A DNA stretch of 64,000 nucleotides, taken from assembly GCA_900467685.1 (NCBI GenBank), contig UBQX01000027.1, positions 28,703 to 92,702 of the forward strand, read 5' to 3'. The notes beneath the pieces are model-generated. The model was not told the DNA's origin. It saw only the letters and a list, made by a program, of their open reading frames with translations, and ran no database searches. Positions within the stretch are counted from its first letter, which is position 1; every line of letters begins with the position of its first letter. Source of the DNA: Hyphomicrobiales bacterium (GTDB lineage Bacteria; Pseudomonadota; Alphaproteobacteria; Rhizobiales; Rhizobiaceae). The position numbers and the translations under genes were made by a program. Of the stretch, positions 12,076-20,182 are shown piece by piece.

Positions 12076-12456
12076 TTACCCTGCAAACCCGATCTTCAGC
12101 ACGGCGAAAAGACAGAGCGCGCCGAGGAGGAACGAGAAAAACGTGTTCAGCATGAGAAGCGAGACCTTCTTCCACTCGACGTGGATGTAGTCCTCGATGA
12201 TGATCTGCATGCCGAGTTTCATATGGACGATGCCGGAAACGACCATCAGGCCCATGATGGCCGCGACGATCGGGTTGTGCAACGCGGCTGCCACTTCGGG
12301 ATAAGGCTTTCCGTTATACTTGATCAGGAAGCCGACGAAGAAGAGGAAGAGCGGAACGTTGGCGGCGGCAGTCAGGCGCTGGCGCCAGAAATGCTCGGTT
12401 CCGTCATGAGCGGCGCCAAGCCCGCGAACCTTCTTGAGAGGGGTGCGCATGTTCAT
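12076..12456 (-). CDS. sdhD: Succinate dehydrogenase membrane anchor subunit D
   Basis: Small hydrophobic anchor of complex II. Its 126 residues contain three predicted transmembrane helices (about residues 29-47, 61-82 and 98-122). Together with SdhC it forms the haem b and quinone sites. The helix-2 segment VVSGIVHMKLGMQIIIEDYIH contains a candidate haem or quinone-site histidine. It lies between sdhC and sdhA with 12-bp and 6-bp gaps. Confidence 0.94.
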   Translation of the reverse strand: MNMRTPLKKVRGLGAAHDGTEHFWRQRLTAAANVPLFLFFVGFLIKYNGKPYPEVAAALHNPIVAAIMGLMVVSGIVHMKLGMQIIIEDYIHVEWKKVSLLMLNTFFSFLLGALCLFAVLKIGFAG

Positions 12457-12468
12457 CCTACGATCTCC

Positions 12469-12861
12469 TCAGCGAACCAGATAGCCGACGATCCAGGTCA
12501 GGACCGTGAGCACGACGGAGGCGACGACCTGCAGCTTGGCAAGCCGGGTCGACAGTTCCTTCTCAAGGCCGTAGCCGAAGTCCATCATGAAGTGGCGGAG
12601 TCCGCCGATCATGTGGTGAACCAGCGCCCAGGTGTAGCCGAGAAGAACGAGGCGACCGATCCAGGAGCCGAAAATGCCGTTCACGAACTCGAAATAGTCC
12701 GGACCGGAAGCAGCGGCGATAAGCCACCATGCCACAAGGATGGTCCCAAAATAGAGAGCGCCGCCAGTGATACGGTGCAAGATCGACATGACCATCGTCG
12801 GGATCGGCTTGTAGATCTGCAGATGCGGCGACAAGGGCCGGTTATTTGTCACGTTCGCCAT
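12469..12861 (-). CDS. sdhC: Succinate dehydrogenase cytochrome b556 subunit
   Basis: Anchor subunit C of complex II, with 130 residues and three membrane helices. Family motifs SPHLQIYKPIPTMVMSILHRITGG and the haem-ligand region LVHHMIGGLRHFMMDFG are present. A longer frame reaches 12930, but I chose the ATG at 12861 (MANVTNNRPLSPH) because AGAGGA precedes it and family members start there. It is the first gene of sdhCDAB. Confidence 0.95.
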   Translation of the reverse strand: MANVTNNRPLSPHLQIYKPIPTMVMSILHRITGGALYFGTILVAWWLIAAASGPDYFEFVNGIFGSWIGRLVLLGYTWALVHHMIGGLRHFMMDFGYGLEKELSTRLAKLQVVASVVLTVLTWIVGYLVR

Positions 12862-13164
12862 CGGTGTCCTCTTTGGCGTTAATTGTCCGGAAGCCGCGGA
12901 AACCCAGACGGTCCGCGCCTCCTTGTGCATTGCGTCATAAGGCGACCTTTAATCCCCGGATTGCGCCCCGGCAAGCCCTGCGTATTGATAAGTCGTACAT
13001 TTAATCGATTAGCGAAAATTCCTGCCAAGCGACTGTATTAACCATATATTTCAATTACGCGGCCGGAAACGTCCAGGATCACTTCAAAGCGCTTTTCTCC
13101 GTCGACAAAAGGTGCTTAATGGTTAACAGACCGTTAAACAAACTGCCTCGGAGGCGGATCAGCC
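12862..13164. other. Divergent intergenic region between sdhC and a secreted-protein gene
   Basis: 303 bp with several AT-rich blocks (around 12985-13055 and 13115-13140) that must hold the sdhC promoter on the minus strand and that of the small secreted protein on the plus strand. I could not assign confident -35/-10 pairs. A GGAGG ribosome-binding site (13150-13154) serves the plus-strand gene. No gene or repeat was seen. Confidence 0.5.
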
Positions 13165-13518
13165 ATGACGACGCGCAAAAATATCTCGATCGCCCTTCTG
13201 GCCCTACTCGCAAGCGGGGTTGCCTCGGCTCAAGCTGGCGAATTCCGCCATCGTTTCCATCACTATGGCCAGGGCTGGCAGGAGGGTGCTGCCGGCGTTA
13301 ACGGCCTGCCCGTTCACATCCGCGGCATCGGCACCTTCGCCGGTGGCATCACCGCCACCCGCATTCACGGCAACGGCGTTTATATCGCAATCGCCCCGGG
13401 CCTTAGTGGCGAACCTGTCTCGGTTGCCCCTCGCGTCAAGATCATCAATGTGAGCGAAACGCCGGAGAAGGATAACTGCTCCATGGAGCACGGCGTCTGC
13501 GTGATCAGGGCAAAGTGA
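13165..13518 (+). CDS. Small secreted protein of unknown function
   Basis: 117-residue predicted periplasmic or secreted protein. The N-terminus is a clear Sec signal peptide (KNISIALLALLASGVASAQA), leaving a mature chain of about 93 residues rich in Gly and His (FRHRFHHYGQGW) with two Cys near the C-terminus (DNCSMEHGVCVI), possibly one disulfide. I do not recognise the family. GGAGG lies about 10 bases before the ATG. Its last 14 bp overlap the 3' end of the convergent methyltransferase gene. Confidence 0.7.
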   Translation: MTTRKNISIALLALLASGVASAQAGEFRHRFHHYGQGWQEGAAGVNGLPVHIRGIGTFAGGITATRIHGNGVYIAIAPGLSGEPVSVAPRVKIINVSETPEKDNCSMEHGVCVIRAK

Positions 13519-14179
13519 GCGGCTGACCGGCTAAGCTCGTAAACCGCCAGACCGTCGTCTTCTTCACCTCGCTGTCCTCCAGGGCCCGCGTCACGGGCAC
13601 CTGATAGACAGCCAGCGCCTCCAGACGATCCTTGGGCAGATAAGCGCGCCCCGGATCGCCAACGAGAACAGCAACGCCCCGCGCAGCCAGCCGCTCGAAC
13701 CACGGGATGAGCGCTGCGGAAAAGCCCTGATCGTAGAAGACGTCGCCCGCCAGAAGCACGTCAGCATCGACATCGTTGCCCACGAGATTGTCGCGCGTAT
13801 AATCGACCGGCACCTCATTCAGCCCCGCATTGAGCGCAATCGCCGTCCCCGTCCACGGATCGATATCAGCGGCCAGAACGTCACGCGCACCGGCCTTCAT
13901 TGCCGCAATCGCCACCAGTCCGGAGCCTGATGCGAAATCGACCACGCGCTTGCCGGCCACACTCCCTGTATGATCGAGAACGTACCGCGCCAGCCCCTGC
14001 CCGCCCGCCCAGGCGAAGGCCCAGAAGGGCGGCGGCAGGCCGATTTCTTCCAGTTCTTCTTCAGTCTTCAGCCAGAGATCATGCGCCTCGTCGGCCAGAT
14101 GAAGCCGCACCTCCGGCACATGCGGCGGCGACATGATGCCGGTGTTTTCGAGGATGAACTGGCGGGGGTCGGTTTTCAC
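13505..14179 (-). CDS. Class I SAM methyltransferase, ETF-beta lysine methyltransferase (METTL20)-like
   Basis: 224 residues with a seven-beta-strand methyltransferase fold. It shows PPFWAFAWAGGQGLARY (typical of the METTL20/METTL21 lysine methyltransferase group), the SAM motif VVDFASGSGLVAIAA, and DVLAADIDPWTGTAIALN. Agrobacterium METTL20 has been reported to methylate the beta subunit of electron-transfer flavoprotein, and this is the likely orthologue type. The substrate is inferred. It overlaps the secreted-protein gene tail to tail by 14 bp, and a RIME-like repeat lies immediately upstream. Confidence 0.8.
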   Translation of the reverse strand: MKTDPRQFILENTGIMSPPHVPEVRLHLADEAHDLWLKTEEELEEIGLPPPFWAFAWAGGQGLARYVLDHTGSVAGKRVVDFASGSGLVAIAAMKAGARDVLAADIDPWTGTAIALNAGLNEVPVDYTRDNLVGNDVDADVLLAGDVFYDQGFSAALIPWFERLAARGVAVLVGDPGRAYLPKDRLEALAVYQVPVTRALEDSEVKKTTVWRFTSLAGQPLTLP

Positions 14180-14180
14180 A

Positions 14181-14285
14181 AGAGCACGTCCAGCAAAAGT
14201 GCGTCAGCGGTTTTGCGTCCGGACTCCGACAAAACAAAGAGATAGAGCATTTCAGGTGATCCCGCCTTCATCGGAAATGCTCTAT
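14181..14285. repeat. RIME-like intergenic repeat, copy A
   Basis: About 105 bp, starting AGAGCACGTCCAG, with GCGGTTTTGCGTCCGGA and AACAAAGAGATAGAGC internally and ending in GAAATGCTCTA. It matches in order and spacing the copy at 17140-17243 and resembles the Rhizobium intergenic mosaic elements. It lies between the methyltransferase and EVE genes and shows terminal complementarity (GAGC.../...GCTC). Confidence 0.7.
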
Positions 14286-14286
14286 A

Positions 14287-14715
14287 TCAGCGCGGCGGGT
14301 TGTCGAGCCCGCCCATGCGGCAGACTTCCAACCATTCGTCTTCCGTCACCGGCTGCACGGAAAGGCGCATGGAGGTAACAAGCGACATCTTCTCCAGCGC
14401 CGGATTGGCCTTGACGTCCTTGAGGCTGACCGGCTTCGGCATATCGAGGACGGCCCGGATATCGACACACTCCCAGCGCGGATCATCGGTGGTGGAATCA
14501 TGATGCGCCAGCGCGCAGACTTCCGCGATGCCGACGACCTCAAGCCCTTCGTTGGAGTGATAGAAGAAGCCCTTGTCGCCAATCTGCATCGCCCGCATGT
14601 TGTTGCGGGCGAGATAGTTGCGCACGCCATCCCACTCGGCGCCTTCGGCCCCCTTGGCCTTCAGCATCTCAAAGGAAAACTTGAAGGGCTCCGACTTGAA
14701 CAGCCAAAACGCCAT
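14287..14715 (-). CDS. EVE-domain protein
   Basis: 142-residue single EVE domain (PUA-like fold that reads modified bases). It shows the family start AFWLFKSEPFKFSFEML, the WDGVRNYLARNNMRAMQIGDKGFFYHSNEG core, and VDIRAVLDMPKPVSLKDVKAN. The ATG at 14715 was preferred to an upstream GTG because the MAFWLFKSEP start is conserved. It is tightly packed behind the YciI gene (5 bp). The family is associated with modified-DNA or RNA recognition; the ligand here is unknown. Confidence 0.9.
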   Translation of the reverse strand: MAFWLFKSEPFKFSFEMLKAKGAEGAEWDGVRNYLARNNMRAMQIGDKGFFYHSNEGLEVVGIAEVCALAHHDSTTDDPRWECVDIRAVLDMPKPVSLKDVKANPALEKMSLVTSMRLSVQPVTEDEWLEVCRMGGLDNPPR

Positions 14716-14720
14716 GGGCC

Positions 14721-15014
14721 TCACGCCTCCGGATTGTTGAAGACCCAGTTGAAGGGCCGGATTTCGACCATATCGAACAGGCCGGCCTTCGCATAAGGGT
14801 CCTGAGCGGCCAGCGCAGCAGCAGCTTCCGCATCGTCAGCGACGATCACGACAAGGCTGCCCATCGGCTTGCCTTCGGCATTCAGCGTCGGGCCGGCCAT
14901 CTTCAGCTTACCCTCGGCGTTCAACCCGTTCAGCCATTCCACATGGGGCGGGCGCGTATCGAGACGCAGTTGCAGGCTGTCCTTCTTGTCGGTGCACCAG
15001 AGCGCATAAAGCAT
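14721..15014 (-). CDS. YciI family protein
   Basis: 97-residue ferredoxin-like alpha/beta protein of the YciI/YCII family. It shows the family His in RPPHVEWLNGL, the AGP segment, and the DPYAKAGLFDMVEIRPFNWVF C-terminal signature. The biochemical role of this family is unsettled; some members are fused to or act near small-molecule-modifying enzymes. It lies between gpsA and the EVE gene on the minus strand with 12-bp and 5-bp spacing, so it is probably in the tsaD-gpsA-YciI-EVE operon. Confidence 0.9.
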   Translation of the reverse strand: MLYALWCTDKKDSLQLRLDTRPPHVEWLNGLNAEGKLKMAGPTLNAEGKPMGSLVVIVADDAEAAAALAAQDPYAKAGLFDMVEIRPFNWVFNNPEA

Positions 15015-15026
15015 GGGTCTTCTCCT

Positions 15027-16010
15027 CTATTCGTTGCGGATTGGCCGGGTCATGAGCTGGTCCATGGCCGTCCGGGTATCCAGTTTTCCATCGATAATGG
15101 CAGCAACGGCTTGCGTGATCGGCATCTCGATCCCGTTCTCACGCGCCAGCCGCGCCGCAACGGAGGCCGCAAACGCGCCTTCCACCAATTGCCCGCCCTG
15201 CGCTGCATCACCGCGTGCCAACGCAATGCCGAAGCGCAGGTTACGCGATTGATGGCTCGTTGCGGTGAGCACCAGATCGCCAAGGCCGGAAAGCCCGCTC
15301 ACCGTTTCCGCCGAACCGCCAAGCGCCACGACGAGCCGCGACATCTCGGCAAGGCCGCGGGAAATCAGCGCCGCCCGCGCCGAGTCCCCCAGCGCCGAGC
15401 CCTCGACCATCCCGCAGGCAATGGCGAGCACGTTCTTCAGCGCACCGCCAAGCTGCACCCCAATGCGATCGTCCGAGGCGTAAAGGCGGAAGGTGCGGCC
15501 GGACAGCGTTTCGGCAAGCCGCGTGGCCGTCTCGATATCCGCCGCCGCAATCGTCATCGCCGTCGGCAGACCGGACGCGATATCGGCGGCAAAGCCGGGA
15601 CCGGAAAGAACAGCGACCTGATGCCCCGGCAACTCCGCTTCGAGCACGGTTGTGAGCAATTCGCCGGTCTCACGCTCGATACCCTTGGCGCAGGTGACGA
15701 CGACCGCATTGGACGAAATTGACGGCCCATAATGCCGCGCCGCCTCGCGATGCGCCTGTGACGGCATGGCGAAGAGCACGATATCTGCCGCTTTCAGAAC
15801 GTCAGGATCAGCCGCGAAGGCGATGTTCGGGGAGAGCGAAATGCCCGGCAGCGCAGTGTCGTGTTTCTGCGTTGCCGCCAGCCGCTCCGCCATGGCGTCG
15901 TTGCGCGCGATCAGCGTCACATCCGCCCGGCCTGCCTCGGCAATCACGGTGGCGAGCGCCGTACCGAACGCCCCTGCCCCGATCACGGCGACGTTCGCAA
16001 GCCCGCTCAT
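15027..16010 (-). CDS. gpsA: NAD(P)H-dependent glycerol-3-phosphate dehydrogenase
   Basis: Reduces dihydroxyacetone phosphate to sn-glycerol-3-phosphate for phospholipid synthesis. It has 327 residues. It shows the Rossmann motif [19 protein letters not shown], the [14 protein letters not shown] segment, the catalytic-lysine region [16 protein letters not shown], and [16 protein letters not shown]. Its start codon overlaps the tsaD stop by 4 bp, so the two genes are translationally coupled. No defects were seen. Confidence 0.98.
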   Translation of the reverse strand: MSGLANVAVIGAGAFGTALATVIAEAGRADVTLIARNDAMAERLAATQKHDTALPGISLSPNIAFAADPDVLKAADIVLFAMPSQAHREAARHYGPSISSNAVVVTCAKGIERETGELLTTVLEAELPGHQVAVLSGPGFAADIASGLPTAMTIAAADIETATRLAETLSGRTFRLYASDDRIGVQLGGALKNVLAIACGMVEGSALGDSARAALISRGLAEMSRLVVALGGSAETVSGLSGLGDLVLTATSHQSRNLRFGIALARGDAAQGGQLVEGAFAASVAARLARENGIEMPITQAVAAIIDGKLDTRTAMDQLMTRPIRNE

Positions 16011-17128
16011 GCCTTGGCGCCCCGCTTACCCGAACCCAGCATCACGGCGGCCTTGTCATCCAGCGGCCAGCGCGAGCGCGGCGAGACATCGAGACCGTCG
16101 GCGTCAAAACCCGCCGCCATGCGCTCCAGCCCCGCCCAGGCGATCATCGCCGCATTGTCGGTGCAGAGCCGATGCGGCGGCGCGATGAAGCGGAAGCGGT
16201 TTTCGGCGCAAAGCGACGTCAGCATTTCACGCAACACCGTATTGGCCGCCACGCCGCCGGCCACGACCAGCGCCGGCTCGGCAACGCCTTGGAATTCTTC
16301 GCGGAACCGCTTCAGCCCCCGCCCGATCCGCTCCTTCAGCGTCCGCGCGACAGCATGCTGGAAGGACGCGCAGATATCGGCAATATCCTGCTCGCTCACC
16401 GGCGCAATCTCTTCCGCCGCCATGCGGACAGCCGTCTTGAGCCCTGAGAAGGAAAAATCGAGCCGCGCCTCCCCGACCAGCGGACGCGGGAAGGCAAAGC
16501 GCTTGGGATCGCCGGTCTTCGCGGCCTTCTCGACCGCCGGGCCTCCGGGATAGGGCAGCCCGAGCAGCTTCGCCGTCTTGTCGAAGGCCTCGCCCAGCGC
16601 ATCGTCAATGGTCGTGCCCCAGCGCTCATAGTCGCCGACGCCCTTGACCAGCACGAGTTGCGTATGCCCGCCGGAAACGAGCAGCATGAGATAGGGAAAT
16701 TCGACGCCATCCGTCAGCCGCGCGGTCAGCGCATGACCTTCCAGATGATTGACGGCATAAAGCGGCTTGCCGGACGCGTAGGCAATCGCCTTGCCGGTCA
16801 TCAGCCCGACGATCAGCCCGCCGATCAGGCCCGGTCCCGAGGTCGCGGCAATCGCGTCCATGTCCTTGAGGCTCTTGCCCGAACGGGTCAGCGCCTCCTC
16901 GATCAGCGTATCGAGCGCCTCGACATGCGCGCGGGCTGCAATTTCCGGCACCACGCCGCCATAGGCCGAATGCTCATCGAGCTGGCTCAGCACGACATCG
17001 GCAACGATCTCGCCGCGTCCATCCGGGTGGCGCACGACAACGGAAGCGGCGGTCTCGTCGCAGCTCGTTTCGAGGCCGAGAATGGTCAGCGGTCGGGACA
17101 ATTTGACTTCGTTCATTGCGGGCTGCAT
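16007..17128 (-). CDS. tsaD: tRNA N6-adenosine threonylcarbamoyltransferase
   Basis: Transfers the threonylcarbamoyl group to A37 of ANN-decoding tRNAs (t6A) with TsaB and TsaE. It has 373 residues from the ATG at 17128. It shows the ASKHA start [16 protein letters not shown], the metal-binding HxxxH in [16 protein letters not shown], and [13 protein letters not shown]. An AGG lies 5 bases upstream of the chosen ATG; an in-frame TTG one codon earlier is less likely. It heads a minus-strand operon with gpsA and diverges from hemC. Confidence 0.97.
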   Translation of the reverse strand: MQPAMNEVKLSRPLTILGLETSCDETAASVVVRHPDGRGEIVADVVLSQLDEHSAYGGVVPEIAARAHVEALDTLIEEALTRSGKSLKDMDAIAATSGPGLIGGLIVGLMTGKAIAYASGKPLYAVNHLEGHALTARLTDGVEFPYLMLLVSGGHTQLVLVKGVGDYERWGTTIDDALGEAFDKTAKLLGLPYPGGPAVEKAAKTGDPKRFAFPRPLVGEARLDFSFSGLKTAVRMAAEEIAPVSEQDIADICASFQHAVARTLKERIGRGLKRFREEFQGVAEPALVVAGGVAANTVLREMLTSLCAENRFRFIAPPHRLCTDNAAMIAWAGLERMAAGFDADGLDVSPRSRWPLDDKAAVMLGSGKRGAKA

Positions 17129-17139
17129 CAAACCTGTTT

Positions 17140-17243
17140 AGAGCAAGTCCAGAAAAAGTGCGAAGCGGTTTTTCGTCCGGAATTGCGCGAAAACAAAGAG
17201 ATTGAGCGCTTCGGGCAATTTCTTTTTTGCCGGAAACGCTCTA
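17140..17243. repeat. RIME-like intergenic repeat, copy B
   Basis: About 104 bp in the tsaD-hemC divergent gap, starting AGAGCAAGTCCAG, with GCGGTTTTTCGTCCGGA and AACAAAGAGATTGAGC, and ending GGAAACGCTCTA. Block order and spacing match copy A at 14181-14285. It occupies most of the tsaD-hemC gap, so any promoter for either gene must coexist with it. Confidence 0.7.
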
Positions 17244-17275
17244 GCTAGCTTCCCGGTAACAACGGACAATTCGGA

Positions 17276-18205
17276 ATGCAAACGAAACCTTTCAGGATCG
17301 GCACGCGCGGCAGCCCGCTGGCACTCGCACAGGCTTATGAGACCCGCAGACGGCTGATGGAAGCGCACAGCCTGCCGGAAGAGATGTTCGAGATCGTCAT
17401 CCTTTCTACGCAGGGCGACCGCATCCAGGACCGCGCGCTCGCGGCCATCGGCGGCAAGGGCCTCTTCACCGCCGAGCTGGAAGAGCAATTGGCGGACGGT
17501 CGGCTTGATCTCGCCGTGCATTCTTCCAAGGACATGCCGACGCTGCTCCCGCAGAGCCTCTATATCTCGGCCTTCCTGCCGCGCGAGGATGTCCGCGACG
17601 CATTCGTCGGCAAGGTCGCTGCGAAACTGATGGATATGCCCTCCGGATCGCTCATCGGCTCGGCGTCGCTGCGCCGACAGGCGCTGATCAAGCGGCTACG
17701 CCCCGACCTCAATGTCACGATCTTCCGTGGCCAGGTCGATACCCGCCTGCGCAAGCTCGCCGATGGCGAGGCGGATGCAACGCTGCTCGCCATGGCGGGG
17801 CTGAACCGTCTCGGCAAGGCGGATGTCGCGACCGAAGTGCTCGATCCCGAACACTTCCCCCCGGCCCCGGCACAGGGCGCGATCTGCATCGAAAGCCGGC
17901 TGGGCGACAAGCGCACCGACGATCTGATTGCCGCCATCAACGACGGGATCACATGGACGGCTGTCGGTTGCGAACGTGGCTTCCTCGCCACGCTCGACGG
18001 CTCCTGCCGTACCCCGATTGCCGGCCTTGCGAAGGTCGAGGGCGATCACATCGCCTTCCACGGCATGATCCTCACGCCGGACGGCGCGCGCTTCCACGAA
18101 ATCCGCGCCGAAGGCAAGGCGAGCGAGGCCGCGGCAATAGGCCGCCGCGCCGGCGAGGAGATCCGCGACAAGGCGGGCCCCGGCTTCTTCTCCGACTGGA
18201 GCTGA
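17276..18205 (+). CDS. hemC: Hydroxymethylbilane synthase (porphobilinogen deaminase)
   Basis: Polymerises four porphobilinogens to hydroxymethylbilane in haem synthesis. It has 309 residues. It shows the start [26 protein letters not shown], the [18 protein letters not shown] substrate-binding arginines, and the dipyrromethane-cofactor cysteine in [11 protein letters not shown]. It is the first gene of hemC-hemD-Mic60-hemY, one base before hemD. Confidence 0.98.
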   Translation: MQTKPFRIGTRGSPLALAQAYETRRRLMEAHSLPEEMFEIVILSTQGDRIQDRALAAIGGKGLFTAELEEQLADGRLDLAVHSSKDMPTLLPQSLYISAFLPREDVRDAFVGKVAAKLMDMPSGSLIGSASLRRQALIKRLRPDLNVTIFRGQVDTRLRKLADGEADATLLAMAGLNRLGKADVATEVLDPEHFPPAPAQGAICIESRLGDKRTDDLIAAINDGITWTAVGCERGFLATLDGSCRTPIAGLAKVEGDHIAFHGMILTPDGARFHEIRAEGKASEAAAIGRRAGEEIRDKAGPGFFSDWS

Positions 18206-18206
18206 C

Positions 18207-18908
18207 ATGCGCATTCTCGTGACACGGCCCGAACACAGCGCCGTGCGCACGGGAGAGCGCCTGAAAGCGCTGGGGCACGAGCCGATTTTTCTACCGCTCT
18301 TTAAGGCGGTGCATGATCCCGAAGGCGTGGCGCAAGCGCGAACCTGCACGGAGGTCGCAGCGGTTCTAGTCACGAGCGCGGAGGCCGTCAGGGCTCTTGG
18401 CTCCGCCGGAGAACTCGCCGAAAAAACCCTCTTCGCTGTGGGGAAAACGACAGCCAAAGTTGCGGAAAATGCCGGATTTTCAAAAGTTGAAGCGGCCGAT
18501 GGAGACGGTGCGGCGCTCGCCGCGGTCTTGCGGGAACGCTTTCCCGGCGAACCGAAGCCAGCGCTTCTCTATCTTGCCGGCGAACCCCGCTCGCCGCGGT
18601 TGGAACAGGAACTGGCGGCTGCGCGTTTCCCGCTCAAGGTCGTCGTCTGCTACAGGATGAGGCCGGTCGATCTGACGGGGGACATATTGCAGGCCGTATT
18701 TCAACAACAGCCAGACGCCGTGCTTCTCTATTCGGCAGAGACCGCGCGCAGGTTTTTCGAACTCAGTGAATCCTTCCTTAACGAGATGCAGGATATCCAT
18801 TTCCTGTGTCTCAGCCCTGCAATTGCCGAAGCCGTTCCGGCTTCGATGAAAGAGGGGACGAGATACGCCGTACGCCCCGATGAACGGAGCCTGTTTGAAC
18901 TTTTGTAG
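18207..18908 (+). CDS. hemD: Uroporphyrinogen-III synthase
   Basis: Closes hydroxymethylbilane to uroporphyrinogen III. It has 233 residues in the two-domain HemD fold, which is poorly conserved as usual. Recognisable parts are ILVTRPEHSAVRTGERLKALGHEPIFLPL at the start, VTSAEAVRAL, and the C-terminal LLYSAETARRFFELSE. The position one base after hemC supports the call. It is followed by an 89-bp gap and the Mic60-like gene. Confidence 0.93.
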   Translation: MRILVTRPEHSAVRTGERLKALGHEPIFLPLFKAVHDPEGVAQARTCTEVAAVLVTSAEAVRALGSAGELAEKTLFAVGKTTAKVAENAGFSKVEAADGDGAALAAVLRERFPGEPKPALLYLAGEPRSPRLEQELAAARFPLKVVVCYRMRPVDLTGDILQAVFQQQPDAVLLYSAETARRFFELSESFLNEMQDIHFLCLSPAIAEAVPASMKEGTRYAVRPDERSLFELL

Positions 18909-18997
18909 CAGTCTCGCCATCAAATACCCGCGAAGGGGTTTTCTGAACTGGAAAGCCTGATTACCTTTGCGATGAGAAGAGAATTGAAGAGGTCGCC

Positions 18998-20182
18998 ATG
19001 TCCAACGGAAACCCGCCGCGCCGCTCCCGCAAATCCGACGAGCCGCAGACAATCGACCTCGAGGCCGAACGCATCGCAACGCCAGCGGATGACGCCGCGA
19101 AAACGGACACTCCGGCAGACGCCATCATAATGGGCCCGGAAACGGTCGCCGAGACTGCAGCGACATCGGAACCGTCGGCGGAACCGACGCCTGAGCCCGT
19201 CTCGCCGACCGCGTCCGAAACCGAAGCCACGCCACCGCCCACAAAGCGCGGCGGCAACGGAGGTAGCGCAGGCCTGATAGCCGCCGGCATCGTCGGCGGG
19301 CTGATCGTGCTTGTCGGTGCCGGCGCCGCCCAATATGCCGGCTTCGTCCCCAATCTCGGGCCCGCCCAAAAAATCCAGCTGCCCGACTATTCCGGACAGA
19401 TTGCGAGCCTCCAGCAGAAGCTCGCAGACGTCGAGAAGAAGGCCGCCAATCCGCCGGTCACCGATCTCACCCCTGTGGAAGATCGCCTGAAGAACATCGA
19501 GACCGCGATGTCAAAGCTGCCGGTCGGCGATCTGACCGACGTGCTCGCGATCAAGGGGAAGCTAGACGAGACCGCCGGCAAGATGGACAAGGTGGAAGCG
19601 CAGATGGCCTCCGTTGCCAATCGCCTCCAGCAGACGGAAGCCAAGGTCAACGCGCCGCGTGACGACGTCGATGTGGCCCGCGCCATCGCTTCGGCGGGCC
19701 TTAAAGCCGCCATCGACCGCGGCGGCCCGTTCCAGGCCGAACTCCAGACACTGGCCAGCGTCGCGCCGAATGACGAAGCCGTTGCCGGTCTGCAGGCTTT
19801 TGCGTCCAAGGGCGTGGCCTCTCGTTCCGACCTCATCAAGCGCTATCCGGACGCTGCCGACCAGATGCTCGCCGTGCTCAACAAGCCTGTTGCCGGCCAG
19901 AGCCTCAGCGATCGGCTGTTCAAGAGTGCCTTCTCCGTCATCAAGGTTCGCCCGGTGGGCAATGTCGAGGGGACAAGCCCGGACGCCATCATTGCCCGCA
20001 TCGGCGACAAGCTGCAGGGGGGCGACCTCCAGGGTGCGCTCAAGGAATGGGATACGCTGCCCGATAATATCAAGGCTGCAGGCCAGGACTACCACGCGGC
20101 CCTTGAGGCACGTGTGAAGGTCGAAGCGCTGGTTGCGCAGGCGCTCGAACATGCAGTCAAGACGACCGGCAAGCAGGGGTAA
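18998..20182 (+). CDS. Mitofilin/Mic60-like inner-membrane protein
   Basis: 394 residues. The cytoplasmic N-terminus is acidic and Pro/Thr-rich (about residues 1-85). One transmembrane helix follows at about residues 88-112 (GLIAAGIVGGLIVLVGAGAA), then a periplasmic coiled coil (about 130-225, IASLQQKLADVEKKA, LKNIETAMSKL) and a C-terminal mitofilin-like helical domain. Alphaproteobacterial Mic60 is known to lie in the haem operon between hemD and hemY and to shape intracytoplasmic membranes; architecture and context both match. It ends in TAA directly before the GTG of hemY, in the same frame. Confidence 0.85.
   Translation: MSNGNPPRRSRKSDEPQTIDLEAERIATPADDAAKTDTPADAIIMGPETVAETAATSEPSAEPTPEPVSPTASETEATPPPTKRGGNGGSAGLIAAGIVGGLIVLVGAGAAQYAGFVPNLGPAQKIQLPDYSGQIASLQQKLADVEKKAANPPVTDLTPVEDRLKNIETAMSKLPVGDLTDVLAIKGKLDETAGKMDKVEAQMASVANRLQQTEAKVNAPRDDVDVARAIASAGLKAAIDRGGPFQAELQTLASVAPNDEAVAGLQAFASKGVASRSDLIKRYPDAADQMLAVLNKPVAGQSLSDRLFKSAFSVIKVRPVGNVEGTSPDAIIARIGDKLQGGDLQGALKEWDTLPDNIKAAGQDYHAALEARVKVEALVAQALEHAVKTTGKQG

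Noticed and set aside
9418..12882. A 1,154-codon plus-strand open frame across the sdh operon
   Set aside because: Antisense shadow of sdhB, sdhA, sdhD and sdhC, which are all unambiguous.
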